Shown: positions 1-12,495 of the stretch, piece by piece
Position numbering within the stretch: the first letter of the stretch is position 1
How the letters are laid out: the number at the start of each line of letters is the position of its first letter
Assembly (NCBI RefSeq): GCF_041146795.1
Contig: NC_135170.1
Location: 34,945,033-35,009,032 of the forward strand
DNA from: Maylandia zebra
Lineage: Eukaryota > Chordata > Actinopteri > Cichliformes > Cichlidae
DNA: 64,000 bases
Direction: 5' to 3'
Position numbers and translations under genes: made by a program
The notes under the pieces: generated by a model
Told to the model about the DNA's origin: nothing
Seen by the model: only the letters and a program-made list of their open reading frames with translations
Database searches by the model: none

Positions 1-1344
1 TAATAAGTGAGAAGACTGAAAACTGGCAGATTTCAGATTTCTGACTCCAATGAAACTAAAGTTGTTTTCACTGGACTTTTTCCAGACAGTCAGCTTGGGG
101 TCTGGACACCTTGACTCTCTAGATTTTCTGCTGAGCTCAGGATCTTTGTCCTGTTGATGAATCGGTTTGGTTTAAGCTTAAGCTGTAGGACAGACGCCTG
201 ACTGTAGAGCAGTTTGGTATAAAGACAAGTTCAGTGACTGCAAGGTGCCCAAATCATTATCCCTCCACCACCGTGCCCACGGTCTGAGGTGTTTGTGCTG
301 ACATGCTGTATTCAGTTTTGTGCATTATGAACAAACATCTGCACTTTGGTCTCGTCTGTCCAAAGAACAATGTTCAACAAGTCTTGTGCTTTGTTCAGCT
401 TTTTAAACCTGGGTCATGGGGCCATGTTCTTTTTAAATGGAAGAGACTTTCTCCTGCAACTCTTCCAAAAAAAAAACAACCTGCATGAACTTTAACCTTT
501 AACCTGCTAACTGAGGCCTGTAGAGTCTGGGACGGAGCGCTCGGCTTTTCTGCCGTTTTTGCACGCTCTGACCTTGGGCTGAATTTGCTGGGACTCCCGC
601 TCCTGGGAAGACTGTGGGATTGAGTTAACACTTGAATACTCCAGACCATCAAACTGACAAAATGCCTGCTTTTATAGAGGTGCTCACACTTGTTAAAGGT
701 CACTTGATCATCTGCACAGAGTCGTTCTGTTTTAATTTGACTGTAACAGTTTAGACAAACGCACCTTTGTTTCACCATATTCTCTCATTCCTGCAACTTT
801 CCGACTTTACAAAGTCCTCGACCTGACTCGTTCCCTGCATCATTTATAACACTTCAGCTTAAAATTATTATTTTCAACTATCAGTGGTTCATTCAGAGTC
901 TGATAATCGTTTCTGCTTTGTAGGTTATCTTATTGATCTATTCCATTACTCGGTACGGCATCATCAGGAGGTCAGAAAACATTATAATGTCTGCAGAATC
1001 TTTGCACACATTTTTTAAAAATCTCATCTTCAGAAATGCATTTTTCACTTTCAGTCTCCTTTCAGCAAATATTGAATGAATCTCATTTCACTCACTTTGT
1101 TAGGTTTAATAAAGCCGGCTGTTATTACTGTGTTTCACTGTTTAATCAAGCAGCAGAGATTTCTCTTTTTTTCTTTACGAAAACATGAAAGTTAATATTT
1201 GGAAATGTTTCATTATAACAGCTACAGTCCTTTAGGATACTTCAGTTCTGCAATTATGTGAATAATAAATAAAAAAAGAGGGTGAGGCTGTTTGAATCAG
1301 GCTCCTGTTCATCATTTAATTACTTTCCAGTCTGGTGAATAAAT
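1..1344. other. Intergenic DNA, no gene seen
   Basis: This is AT-rich non-coding sequence. Short open frames occur on both strands, but none has a domain, splice structure or codon pattern that supports a gene. No repeat family is recognised here. Confidence 0.5.
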
Positions 1345-1385
1345 ATTTTGCCCGGTGCCTACGCCCCGTAGGCACCGGGCAAAAT
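1345..1385. repeat. Perfect 19-bp inverted repeat (hairpin)
   Basis: The left arm attttgcccggtgcctacg (1345-1363) is followed by the 3-nt loop ccc and then by its exact reverse complement (1367-1385). The arms are GC-rich within AT-rich surroundings. Its role is unknown. It could be the core of a foldback or MITE element, a cruciform-forming site or a short hairpin RNA. A similar string, tttgcccggtgcc, lies inside the hAT-like element near 8055, which hints at a repeat origin. Confidence 0.9.
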
Positions 1386-2829
1386 CCCAGAATCAGGGAG
1401 GCGAGAGCGGCTGGGGATGCGTTTCCTGATCAGAAAAGTAGTCACTGTCTTGGAGAACTTGGATTTAGGTTCTTTCTGCAGTTGCTAACATTTCACTTTT
1501 ATAAATGTTGCTTCAAATATGCCACTTTATTTCACAGGCAGCACTTCGAGTCCCTCTGAGTTACCTTTCAGACCAAAATAAAATCAATCAGTTCTTTTAT
1601 TTTTTATTACAAAAACTGAGGTTGTTCATCTTTCACTGTGGGTTTCATTGTTCAGATGTTATTGCTTCTTTTTGGTGAGAGCTTCCCAGCATAGTAATGT
1701 AAAGAAAGCCTATGAGGAATCACATCGGACGCTTGTATCTGTGAATTCAGACAGTAAAGATAACTGTAGATCTGCACCTGCTAATTAATGAAATCCGAGC
1801 AGGATTTCTGCGTCTGCAGATGAGACTGGGGAGGCTCTACGAGCAGCAGTAGTAATGGATATGCGCTGTCCTTTCATTTGAGACATCCCGTTCAAAATGT
1901 TTTACATGAAAAGGAACACGAAACTAATGTGTGAACGAGTGAATATTTAAATGAATATCTGATAAAAGAGGGAAAAGAACACCAAAGTGACTTAAACTAC
2001 AGTGTTTATTAAAAACAGTAATAACTCACCACATTTTTAGGGTTAAATTAAACTAGTGGACAGTAACGCGGTGCTGGCCGGACAGTCGGTAGAGTATTTC
2101 ATTCGTTTATTGAGCAAAAGCTGTTTCGGTTAGATTCTCACCGAGTGCAGTGAATTTAAATGAACCCTCCTCTGCAGCCTTTGATGCTGTGCAGCGTCTG
2201 CTTCTAAAGTGAAAAGACAGCAGAGCGAGAAAGTTCAGGGAAAGAGAAAGACACTCCGGCTCTCAATGGAAGCAGCCTGATTAGAAAAGATCAGAGAAAG
2301 GAGTCACTGACATGTAAATGATCAGAGTGGGTGTGGTAGCTCACAAAGTTCAGCTGTTTCAGCAGCGAAGTTTAAAGATCAGCAGAGATGGTTAAGCAGC
2401 TATACCACATTCAGTTTCAACCTAGCATGATTAAAAGCAGGAGCGTGGGTAAAAGCTGGGTTTGAGTGTCTCCACTCAACCCCTCTGACATCTGCAGGGC
2501 GGCTCTAAAAAGTGCGTTTGCTATCAATGCGATGACAAAATTAAAGTGAGGGACACAGGGTCAGGGCTTTTTGAGGGAAAATCTGTGACGTGTTGGAAGA
2601 TAAATAATGTTGAATTAAACAACAAAATTCAGTCTAAGCCTTTGTGCTAATTATTACAAGGATTTGATTGGATAGCCATAGTTTGTCTTTATGTGACATC
2701 AGAGCTACTGGGACACTCCCACCTGGAGGGCAAAATCAGTACTGTTGTCCTTTCCCCTCCAGTCATCCTTTGAACATCTTTTAACTTATTAAAAGGTAAA
2801 ACCATCACTGCCTGAACATCCCCTGTTTA

Positions 2830-2885
2830 AACTAAATATGGTGTCCCTCAGGGGCCCGTTCTAGGTCCTCTTTTATTTTCATTGC
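2830..2885 (+). repeat. L2-type LINE reverse transcriptase fragment
   Basis: One short frame reads YGVPQGPVLGPLLFS, the conserved palm-region motif of L2/CR1-group LINE reverse transcriptases. Nothing else of the element is recognisable and it runs directly into a different repeat. It is a dead relic. Confidence 0.6.
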
Positions 2886-3087
2886 ACTGTGGCAGCATGG
2901 TGGCACTTTTGCCGCACAGCAAGAAGGTCCTGAGTTCAACTCCACCACCCCGTGTTCCCTCCCGTACTCTGGCTTCCTCCCACAGTCCAGACAGAAGTGG
3001 TTTGTGGCGATAGGTTAATTGCCCACGTTAGCTCCCCGACAGACTGGCGACCTGTCCAGGGTGTACCCTACCCAATGACAGCTGGGA
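2880..3087 (+). repeat. Teleost tRNA-like SINE-type repeat
   Basis: The left end has the form of a tRNA-derived head: a gcagcatggtggcac block, then a B-box-like agttcaactcc. It is followed by the body common in fish genomes (cggcttcctcccacagtcc-like, gacagactggcgacctgtcc, gtgtaccctaccc). Diverged pieces of the same body occur at 7746-7803 and 15705-15852. The family name is not assigned. Confidence 0.5.
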
Positions 3088-3088
3088 T

Positions 3089-3568
3089 TGTTACGGTTCA
3101 AGCGCAGGACTCCAGAATCAGCTGTACACAAGAATTTATTTACAGAATCCACCAGGTGTATGTACAGGAAGTGCAGGGCAGTGCTATATACAACAACATG
3201 CGTGACGGGGCTCCAGGGAAATCCAAAGGGGGTAATCACTCGTTCTTAGAACACTCACGACCGCAGTTCCACTCTCCACACTTGACACAATGATTCACAC
3301 AGGGAAGGTATCCAACGTTCCCAATAGACTCTTGACTTAACTTGAGCTGTAGCTTTGACTCTCACTGACGCGTGGTAGACAACAATCCAGCGAAGACCAA
3401 CAGACTCCTCCTAGTCTAAATGCCGATTGCCTTGATGGGCATCAGGTGTGTTCCCCTTCCGTGGGCGTGAACCCACAATGAGTTTCGCCCCGGCGACAGA
3501 GAGGAGGCGAGAGAGAGAGAAAGGGAGAAATGGCTGATCAACGTCCTGCTGATCCCCCAGGCCGTGAA
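3089..3568. repeat. LTR-like interspersed element, about 480 bp
   Basis: This block begins tgttacggttc and ends ccgtgaaa. The element at 40305-41198 has almost the same ends (tgttacgatc and ccgtgaca). TG...CA-type ends suggest a solo LTR or a non-autonomous LTR element. There is no protein-coding content. Open frames inside (for example 2952-3293) are incidental. No convincing target-site duplication was found. Confidence 0.35.
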
Positions 3569-5430
3569 AGCAAATGGATGTATTATATACTATATATTAT
3601 AGTTTCCTTGGTCAGTCTGACTGCTTTTGATGTCTTGTGATGATGTGTTACTGCACATGATTCACATATTTGTGTTTATTTGCCCATACTCTGCTGCTCC
3701 CTCTGTGCAGACGACATTCAGCTATTCTAAGTCCCAACACGTGTCTAAATTATAGATATAATGGAAACACACCTGTCAAAGTGGCCACATCCCCAATTTT
3801 AAGCCTCAGCATAATCCAAATGTATGTCTTGTAAAGAAATTCAAACCCATACAGCTTTAATGCAGGACAAAAAGTAGCAATAGAGACCAAAAATGTTTTC
3901 GCGTCAGGTTGTAAACGTGTTTATTTCTGATGTAAATCTGGCAATTTAACATGGGAGTCCATGGGAATGACTCACTGCTGGACATTAGAGGAACTGCAGT
4001 TTTCTTGCTTACCAGGGGAACAAAAATCTTAATAAAAAAGATGGTTGTGCGTTTTCTTAACTGTTGATTAGTGACTGACGTGAGGCCGGACTCTAGTTAT
4101 GAACTTGAAGAGCATCTGATGAGCTGATAATTCAAAAGAAAGCAGAATCAGGGTTACCCAGTTTATTAACCTTCTTCCATTCAGATTTTGCATACACACA
4201 CGAGGGAGTTTGTAAAGTAACTCATACAGATTAATATCTTAAAATTAAGGGGAGGAGGCAGCTCATCACATCCTTCACCCTCAGGGGCCTTGAGAGGTTT
4301 ACCCTCTAATTTGAATTTTGTCTAAAGCTGCAGACTCTCAGTCTGATACTGCCTCTCGCTGTGGAGGGCGAAGCATCAGAACGGTCACTGCAGAAATAAA
4401 GCAAAGTGGCAGCCGCCCTTTTTCCTGACTTTAATTTATTCATGCAACGCTTTGCTTGAATTGAACCTTTCAGAAACTCAGCGCACTTTAGGAAAAATGA
4501 CATCTGTGTCTAATATTACATCCTGCTGCATGGCGTAGACGGCCCTCGCTGCTGACTAATCGACCTCCAGTGCAATGTTCCCCCACCAGAGTTTATGAGC
4601 GTTCGTGCTCATCTTTCACTTGCTTTTTTCAGTTAAGTCACACCACAAGCTGTTGAGAAAATTCACCATTGAGCTATATGTAATAAAAGTCTGTTTACTT
4701 TATTGGCTAAGGGATCTCTTCTTAAATCCAGAAAATGATGTAAACGGCCCCAGCAGGTCACGTCACCGGGGAAAAATGATGCAATCATCCCATCTCCTGC
4801 AGGACAGGCAAGACTGAAAGCATGCTGGTGTTTTACAGACAGCCGTTCAAATGCTGCATATATCATCAGTGCACCTCTGAAAAAGCATGTACGACTACAC
4901 AAACAGGTAGGTTTTTGAAGTGCAGATTTTTAGTTTTAATTTTTTATGAAAGAAGAAATTTTGAGTGCGTCATTGCAACCGATGCAGTTTGAGATACGAG
5001 AGACCAACAAGAGCTAACAGGGTATGAAGAGCCAGCACAAGCCAAAAGTAGCTGCGTGGATATGGTGAAAGTTTTATTTGTAGAATTATGAAAATGCTGT
5101 TCATATGATCAAAAACAGCTTTGTTGTTATGCTGTAAGGCTACCGGGTTAATGGTAAAGATATGAGAGGACACAGAAAGTCTAACATCACCGTAGTGCAC
5201 CTCGATGCTGTGAAAGCTACGAGTCCTTTGGAAAACATTTTACTGAGAGAAGCAGCAACATTTACTTGAAAAAACCATCACGCTGAGATTTTTAGGTGGG
5301 ATTCGTCTTAAAATGCATCTCTATGGATGTTATGATGTTGCAGTGCTCATCACTCTGGGGCAGGTTGTCTCAAAATCCACCTGTCCTGTTACAACGGTAA
5401 GATCAGGTAAATCAGGTAATATATATAAAT
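3569..5430. other. Intergenic DNA, no gene seen
   Basis: AT-rich non-coding sequence with scattered short open frames. No gene, RNA gene or recognised repeat was found. Confidence 0.45.
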
Positions 5431-5431
5431 G

Positions 5432-6265
5432 CCCCTCTCGCCCCTGCAGTCTTTATCCTTCAAGCTCGGGTCCTCTACCAGAGGCCTGGGAGCTTGAGGG
5501 TCCTGCGCAGTATCTTAGCTGTTCCCAGGACTGCACTCTTCTGGACAGAGATCTCCGATGTTGTTCCCGGTATCTGCTGGAGCCACTCGCCTAGCTTGGG
5601 AGTCACTGCACCTAGTGCTCCGATTACCACTGGGACACTGTTACCTTCACCCTCCACATCTTCTCCAGCTCTTCTTTGAGCCCTTGGTATTTCTCTTCTC
5701 ATGTTCCTTCTTCCTGATGTTGCTGTCATTCAGTATGGCTACATCTATAAGCCGGCTTCCTCTGCTTGTCAACCATCAGTATTTTGTCCGTCTGTATCTG
5801 GAAGTCCCACAGGATCTTAGCTCAGTCATTCTCCATCACCCTTGGGGGCATCTCCCATTTTGACCTTGGGGCTTCCAGGCCATATTTGGCACAGATGTTT
5901 CTGTACACTATGCTGGACACTTCTTATGGCGTTCCATGTATGCTAACATCGTGCACCCTGCTGTTACATGCTGGATTGTCTCAGGGGCATCTTTACCCAA
6001 CCACTGGTAGGATTTCTGGATGTCAGCCACCTCTGCCCGTGGTACATACCATGCAAGGGACTGTCTTCTCATGATGGTTCCTCCTCATTCTTGGGTTTCT
6101 GCTGCCTGAAGTATTCACCGAGCACATGGTCAGTAGTGGCCATCTTCCTGATGCACTCATGTATGTTTGTTGTCTCAACCTGGACCATGATTGTGACACT
6201 GACTACTCCTCTGCCTCCCTCCTGCCTAGTATACACTCTCAGGGTGCTCTGCTGTACTAAATCCT
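5432..6265 (-). mobile_element. RLE-type LINE (R2/R4-like), 5'-truncated relic
   Basis: Read on the minus strand, the sequence gives the C-terminal part of the single ORF of a LINE with a restriction-like endonuclease. It includes a region ending in ETIQHVTAGC (remnant of the CCHC knuckle), the segment PRSKWEMPP, the endonuclease region around AILNDSNIRKKEHE, and the terminal PVVIGALGAVTPKLGEWLQQ followed by a stop near 5475. Frameshifts and small deletions break it into several frames, and part of the expected PD...D endonuclease core is missing. Only the 3' end of the element is present, as expected for target-primed insertion. Placement in the R4/Dong/Rex6 neighbourhood is from memory of the family. 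Confidence 0.65.
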
Positions 6266-7800
6266 TTAATTTTCTCCTTTTTTAAAAGCTATGGTTTTTA
6301 CACTGATACAACCTGCTGGTGTGCAATTGCAGCTTAAAAGCACAAAAAAAATCAGAGGGGAGATTTCCCCCAAGCAAAATCCTTCATGTTCCTGAGTCTT
6401 GATTGTTGTTTTCTGCCAGTGTTTTGGATTTCTTTGTTGTTGAACATTGTTACTGGTTTTTGTAGTCTCTCCCTTTTCTGAGGATTGTTTTTAATGTTAT
6501 GTTTCACCGAGTAATTAAAGTACCTTTTTATCCCTTTACCGCCCTGCCAGTCCTTCTGTGTTTTATCTGCACCTGGGTCCACTTTATTTGTTTCATTGCA
6601 CACGTGACAAAAACACTAGCATGCCAAGTAAAACGACTGTAATATAATGAAAATGACTACAAAGAGAAACAAAAATACCACAAATGGATGCAAAAGACAT
6701 ATTTTGTCAGAATGCAGAGATGACACGCTCTGCTGCTCACGTTCAGCAGCCGACTCCAGGTGATGACTGAAGGCTCGCGGCTGATTTAAGAGGATGCACT
6801 CTTCTCAGATGGAGGTGATGCCTCACTCTGACCTCAACATTAAGTCAAGGCTGGCCTGAGAGATGAGCTGTAAAATCAATAGTCACATCTGATTCAGAGA
6901 GATTTGTGACGCACAGTAAAATGTGACTGCCTTTCAAATGAGGTGTCAAAGGTCAAAGTGCATTTGCAGCAGCAGAGAGGAAAAGGATAAAGAGGATTTC
7001 CTGCTCTGAGCTGGATGAAAATAAGAAGAAGAAAAACAAAAATCACGTTGCAGATGTCTCAGGAGAAAGTTTCAGTGAGAGCGGTGATTTTCCTTCAGCC
7101 ATACTGACACCAGTGCAGTGTGTCGCTGACACCATAAGGCATGAAATGTGGTATTGATCTGGAGCTTCTTTGACACTGAATTATATGTAGGACAGCTGAA
7201 GAGCTGCAGCCAGTCAATCCACTCATGAACTGATCAAGTGAAGCAAAGCAATAACTCTGTGTGACCACGAATTACAGCATGAAAGTGAGTGCCGGGCTGG
7301 AGTTTTTCTTTCCAGCACCTGCTCTCATGTTGTATTCATCAGGTGATTCAGCCAGCTGTCAGCGAAGCGAGTGAATCTGGAGTTCATGGCTTTTCTTCGG
7401 AGCCGCCTCAAAACAGGAAATCCCAGCGTGTCTGTCTGTTTATATCGAAACAAACATAAAATCATTTCGATTAATGCACAATTACGGTGAGCTTGATTAT
7501 TTCTACATGTTATTCCTGTGAGATGATTTGCAAATTCTGAACACATTTTAATGACCACCATATAAATCACTGATTTTTGCTTTCCACAATAAGCAGTAAA
7601 CGCTGCTTTTCATCGATTTTGAATTTGGGGTTTTTAGAGACCTGGAATCTAAATGTGCGTCTCTTAAAAACACTTTGGGTCAGCTTATGTTTCAAATGTG
7701 TTAAATGATAAAAGAGAATAATATTCACTGGTGGTTCCAAGTTTACTGTGTGCAGGGTCGTCTGTCTCTCTGTGTTGGCCTCTCGCCCTGTGGCAGCTGT
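6266..7800. other. Intergenic DNA, no gene seen
   Basis: Non-coding sequence. A short piece of the SINE-type body (tgtctctctgtgttggcctctc) lies at 7746-7803. Nothing else is recognised. Confidence 0.45.
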
Positions 7801-7806
7801 ACACCA

Positions 7807-8229
7807 GTCATGACCAGTGTTGGTTAAGTTACTTAAAAATAGTAATTAGTTACTAATTACTGATTACCTCTGCAAGAAAGTAATCCAGTTACTTTACTGA
7901 TAACATTTAAACCTAATTCCAGCATATCAAATAAAATAATGTTTTTCAAATAGATTAAAGTCAAACACAGCAAAAAATAAATAAAATCAAAGATTCAGCA
8001 GCACCGAGTCCTGTCAGTCTTAAGTCTATTGTCACCTGTTTAGCAGGAGGAGGTTTGCCCGGTGCCGCAGCGGTCGTGTCAGTGGGGGGATCCGGGGGTT
8101 TCTCTGTGAATGTCAAATGTCACGGGAAAGTAATGGTAATCTAATTACCTTTTTGCAATCTTAATCCCTTACTTTACTCGTTACTTGAAAAAAGTAATTG
8201 GATTACATTAACCCATCTGTGGTCATGAC
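7807..8229. mobile_element. hAT-like MITE with 8-bp target duplication
   Basis: The element (7815-8221) starts cagtgttggttaagttac and ends with the reverse complement of cacagatgggttaatgta, so the ends form imperfect terminal inverted repeats. The interior is rich in gtaatta/ttactt blocks near both ends. It is flanked on both sides by the identical 8-mer gtcatgac (7807-7814 and 8222-8229), the duplication length typical of hAT transposition. There is no transposase ORF, so it is non-autonomous. Confidence 0.7.
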
Positions 8230-9770
8230 TGAAACATTATTGTCATCGGTATATGAACTACCTGGTTATTCTTCACCTCTATGAAAGGACTGTGACCTCC
8301 GACCTCTGTGCTGAGTCTGGGGGTTTCCTTCCTCCTGTCTTTGTTTCTTTTGCTGCTCGTTTTTTCTGTTTGGTTTCCTGTCGTTATATAAGTTGGTGAT
8401 GTTGCCACAGCAGAGCATCTCCTTCCAAAACTCATCACTGCTTGTAGTGTTTTCAACTGCAGATTTGAGCACCTCGATGCTGCCACGTCATGAGCTCATC
8501 AGTGCCTTGGCCGGACGAGATAACAAGTACTCGGTTAAATTTAAGCATTTTAATGTTTTCTCACTCTGGGACATCAAACCCTGTGTGTCATAACTGCACA
8601 CAAAGCTCTGAGCTAAGACTTCAGTGTTTACAGATACACAGTAAACAGAAATACAGAAACTTTAAACGACATTTGGCTTTTTAGCCCGAGTGTCAAAAGG
8701 CTTTCTGCAGGTTCTTATTTATCTTCTGCTAGAATGGAGCATTTCAGCTATTTTCATAAGCAGCAAAGAGGACACGGAGTCAAAGGAAGTATTATAAGAG
8801 CGCTAAAATAGTCATTTGTAAGTGCTGCAGTTTATATTTTGTGTTTTAAGTGGCTGACAGCCACCACAGTTGTGTCACCCTTTAATGTTCCTTTCACACA
8901 GTTTCATCTCCTCTGTTGCCTCCCTGTGTGATCCTTCCCACGTCGTCTCCTGCAGTGAATCAGAATTGAGAGCAACCACAGATTACACACAGTATGTTAT
9001 AGTACGGGATTACTGAAGCCTCTCTCCGTGGCTCTGATGTAATGCATATGTGGGTCACGGCTCAGAGACCCACTTACAGCCGAGTTTTAGTGTTTTGTTG
9101 CAAACACTTTTGAACTGAAGCCTCTGATGGATTACATTTCAAGGTCCCAAATGTTTAAATTTTAAGTTAGGTGCAAGTTTGGAAAGACTAAAACAGCAAT
9201 GAGAACACAGAAGACTGTCCTGCACTGTTATGCTGCACTGTTGCATGTACTGTGTCATATATGTTACACAGCAGTTTACACACTGTTTACATGAATAGTA
9301 TAAAGTAATGAAGCTGATGCATGGTGTGTAGCTCAGTAACAGCTGGCAGGTTCACTTCTTCTTGCTTTATGTTGTGCTAGAAGACGGTTGTTGGGTGACG
9401 TTCGTAATGAAAGGATTTTCTATTTTTAATTCTATTTTTAAGCTAAGCTTGTGTTGCTCAATAAAAGAGACATTTCTCAGGAACTCTGTCAAAGGTAAAA
9501 TCATAAAAACATGTAAATCAAAAGTAAATTATATTATAAGCCGGACAAATCAAAACTTTTCAAAAGCAAAATTAAGATTGCATTCAATTAAAATTGTTAC
9601 AAAAATTCTGAAGAAACAAACATATTAATAAAATAAAATAGAAGTCTATCAAATTAAAATACCGGACACAATATAAAGCAGATATATAACTACGAAGACT
9701 GACCCTGATCAAGACTTCAGTACACATCAGTCTGTTCTGCTTGTTTAATTGCTCCTAAGATTAAATATTT
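8230..9770. other. Intergenic DNA, no gene seen
   Basis: AT-rich non-coding sequence with no recognised gene or repeat family. The open frames at 8223-8684 and 9362-9628 show no domain or splice structure. Confidence 0.45.
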
Positions 9771-9771
9771 T

Positions 9772-10367
9772 ATGGTTTTACCTTTAACAGGGTGCCTGGT
9801 GGAAAAGCCTCAGAGCCTCCACTTTTATCTTTATGGAACCAGCTTCCAGTTTGGATTCAGGAGACAGACACTATCTCTACTTTTAAGATCAGGCTTCAAA
9901 CTTTCCTTTTTGCTAAAGCATATAGTTAGGGCTGGACCAGGTGACCCTGAATCCTCCCTTAGTTATGCTGCAATAGACGTAGGCTGCCGGGGGATTCCCA
10001 TGATGCACTGGGTGTTTCTTCTTCACTCACTATGTATTAACAGACCTCTCTGCACTGAATCATATCTGTTATTAACCTCTGTCTCGCTTCCACAGCATGT
10101 CTTTATCCTGTCTTCCTTCTCTCACCCCAACCAATCACAGCAGATGGCCCCGCCCCTCCCTGAGCCTGGTTCTGCCGGAGGTTTCTTCCTGTTAAAAGGG
10201 AGTTTTTCCTTCCCACTGTCGCCAAAGTGCTGCTCATAGGGGTCATATGAGTGTTGTTTTTTTCTCTGTATGTATTATTGTAGGGTCGACCTCACAATAT
10301 AAAGCGCCTTGAGGCGACTGTTGTTGTGATTTCACGCTGTATAAATAAAATTGAATTGAATTGAATC
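9772..10367 (+). repeat. LINE 3' end, longest copy in window
   Basis: This is the degraded end of an L2-like LINE. It runs through ggagacagacactatctctac, a purine-poor 3' UTR with ggtttcttcctgttaaaagg and aatataaagcgccttgaggc, and closes with the tandem attgaattgaattgaa tail. A 155-codon open frame (9772-10239) is only the repeat read through. Shorter copies of the same 3' end occur at 15425-15545, 39095-39186 and, reversed, 59254-59425. Assignment to L2 rather than another LINE clade is inference. Confidence 0.65.
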
Positions 10368-12040
10368 TTTTATTTGTTTGCTCATGTTGGATGCTGGGAG
10401 TGAGCGCGGTCAAGACATCTTTTAGATTTTAGCAGAAAATGCTCTTTTAGAAATCAGTCTAAAGGCTGTTAGAGGCAACTGAGATTTAAAAAACACTTAA
10501 ATTCTTTTAAAGTTGTGATAAAGTCCTTTTAAACATCAGACTTGAAAGGTTTGAGATCCACACTCGACACGAAGGTTGGAGTTCTCTGCACCACATGAAG
10601 CTGCCGTGATGCTGTTCACTCAGAAGCAAGGCAGAGATAGACGCCAACAGGTAATAAGGGAGAAAACACACTGAAAACAGCCGGTCGCAAAACAACCCAA
10701 AAGATCACACTGTCACGTTCTGAAAGCTGCTCTTTGAAAACAAAAGCATGAAGATTTTCTTTGGCTGCTGTGTGGCGACAGCTAAGATAACAGCCTTATC
10801 TGAGGTAACGTGTAAAAATATTTTAAATTACCAGCAAGAACCCATCTTACTGGCAGTTCTTTGTTTCGCATGTTTGTGCTGTTATAGGGTAAACATGCAC
10901 ATATTAACATACGTATGCTACGATCAGTATTATAAGATAAATTAGCAGTGCCTGCATATTTCCTGAAATGTTGCTGAAGTTCATGGTTTTCTGTCTTCCA
11001 GCTGCTGTCTTCGGCTCTGTGACCTCAGCTCCTTGTTGCTCCTCCCACTGCAGAAAACTCAAAGAACTTTCTCCGTCCTCGTCATTTGTACCATTGTGTC
11101 ATTTTACAACAAAACAGCTTTCTAATGTCTACATGGAACGTTTAAACCCCCAAAAGACTGTCTCTGTACAGTCCATGCATACATCTCAGGCTTGCGTGCA
11201 GAACCGTCCCATAATGCATTGCGTTAGTGACGTCACAATTAGCGGTTCTATTCAAACTTCACTGATTCTTTGCTTTAAGACTATTACAGGAAATCTACTG
11301 TCACGCAGTTAAGACCAAAGCTTTATTCTGAGCTTTGCTCCTCAGATCAAACGAACCTCGTTTCTGAAGAAGTCCACAGCAGAACTCTCAGCTGAATGCA
11401 ATAAGTGAGTTTATTTGCAGGTTATACAATGCAGCAATAGGTACAAACCAGTAAACATGTTTGTACAATAAGCAAGCAGAGTGCAGACACAGGAAGGCTT
11501 GAATAAGGCAGCATTATCTTGATGATTTTGGTGGGTTAGACTTTTGTGTCCAATTGTTGATGATATTTTAGTAAAATGCCAGAATCCCTGAGTATTCAGT
11601 TTATTCACCAAACTGTGTCTTCAAACCTGATCTTAACCTGTGCAGAACAGGTTAGGCACAGACGTGGGCTGATACTTGGAGTTGCTCCGGATCTGGAACC
11701 AGGAAGTTTCGGAGGATTCTTTGATTCTTTATCATTGCAAGAAAGGACAGTCGTCATCAATACAAAGTAAAAAGTGGAAGGTGTTGTTGTGATGTTCTCA
11801 AAGACAAAAACTGATCTAGATCCAGGTATCCTTCTGGATCTCCAGATTCTGCTTTCAGGTGAGCTTTGCTTTTTCTTTCATTTTAAAAATAATCTACACA
11901 AAGAAAACCTCAACCAGGTCAGGGGTCAGGGTCATCAGGTCATCAGGTCAGGCCATTGTGTTCTTTTATAATGTGTTTAAAAACAGCCCATTTTTGTTCT
12001 TTAGGCACCAGAATAACACGTGAAGAAGCAGCTAGCTGGT
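10368..12040. other. Intergenic DNA, no gene seen
   Basis: Non-coding sequence between the LINE 3' end and the 3' region of the minus-strand secreted-protein gene. No gene was found in it. Confidence 0.45.
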
Positions 12041-12043
12041 CAT

Positions 12044-12049
12044 TTATTA
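12044..12049 (-). promoter_or_regulatory. Candidate poly(A) signal of secreted-protein gene
   Basis: AATAAA on the minus strand, about 450 nt beyond the stop codon at 12496. It is a candidate only; no transcript evidence is available. Confidence 0.3.
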
Positions 12050-12495
12050 GAGTTTTGTTTTAATTTGACATGTGAGCTCTGCTTGGCTTTGAGGAAATTA
12101 GAAAACTGACAGGTATAATGGAGGTGAGCAGAAAGCTCCAGGCCGAGGGCTGCGGGGACTCTAAAGAGGTTAATACACCCATGCAGGTGAGATCTCACCT
12201 GATGATAAAGATGATGAAGAGGTTCTGAATAAAATAAAATGTAAAACTCAGTGCATAGAGCACATTTGTTTAGTTTCTCTGTCGACTAATTGCATATATT
12301 AGCGAATAATGGCTGATTTGGCATTTTTCTGAATTTTCAAATGAGAGTGAGAGATGTTAGATCTCCCTATAAAAAGCTGAGCTATGCAGAAGCTCATAAT
12401 ATAGTAAAGCCTGCTAAAAAGAATAGATTAGCTTCAGACACAAACAGCCTGAGAAGCAAACGTCAGAGAGGAAAAGCCTCGTCGTAGCCGTCCGG

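Noticed and set aside
303-778. Short frames on both strands at the left edge
   Set aside because: They have no domain, no splice partner and no similarity I recognise.
9772-10239. 155-codon open frame on the plus strand
   Set aside because: It is the readable part of a LINE 3' region found again at 15.4, 39.1 and 59.3 kb.
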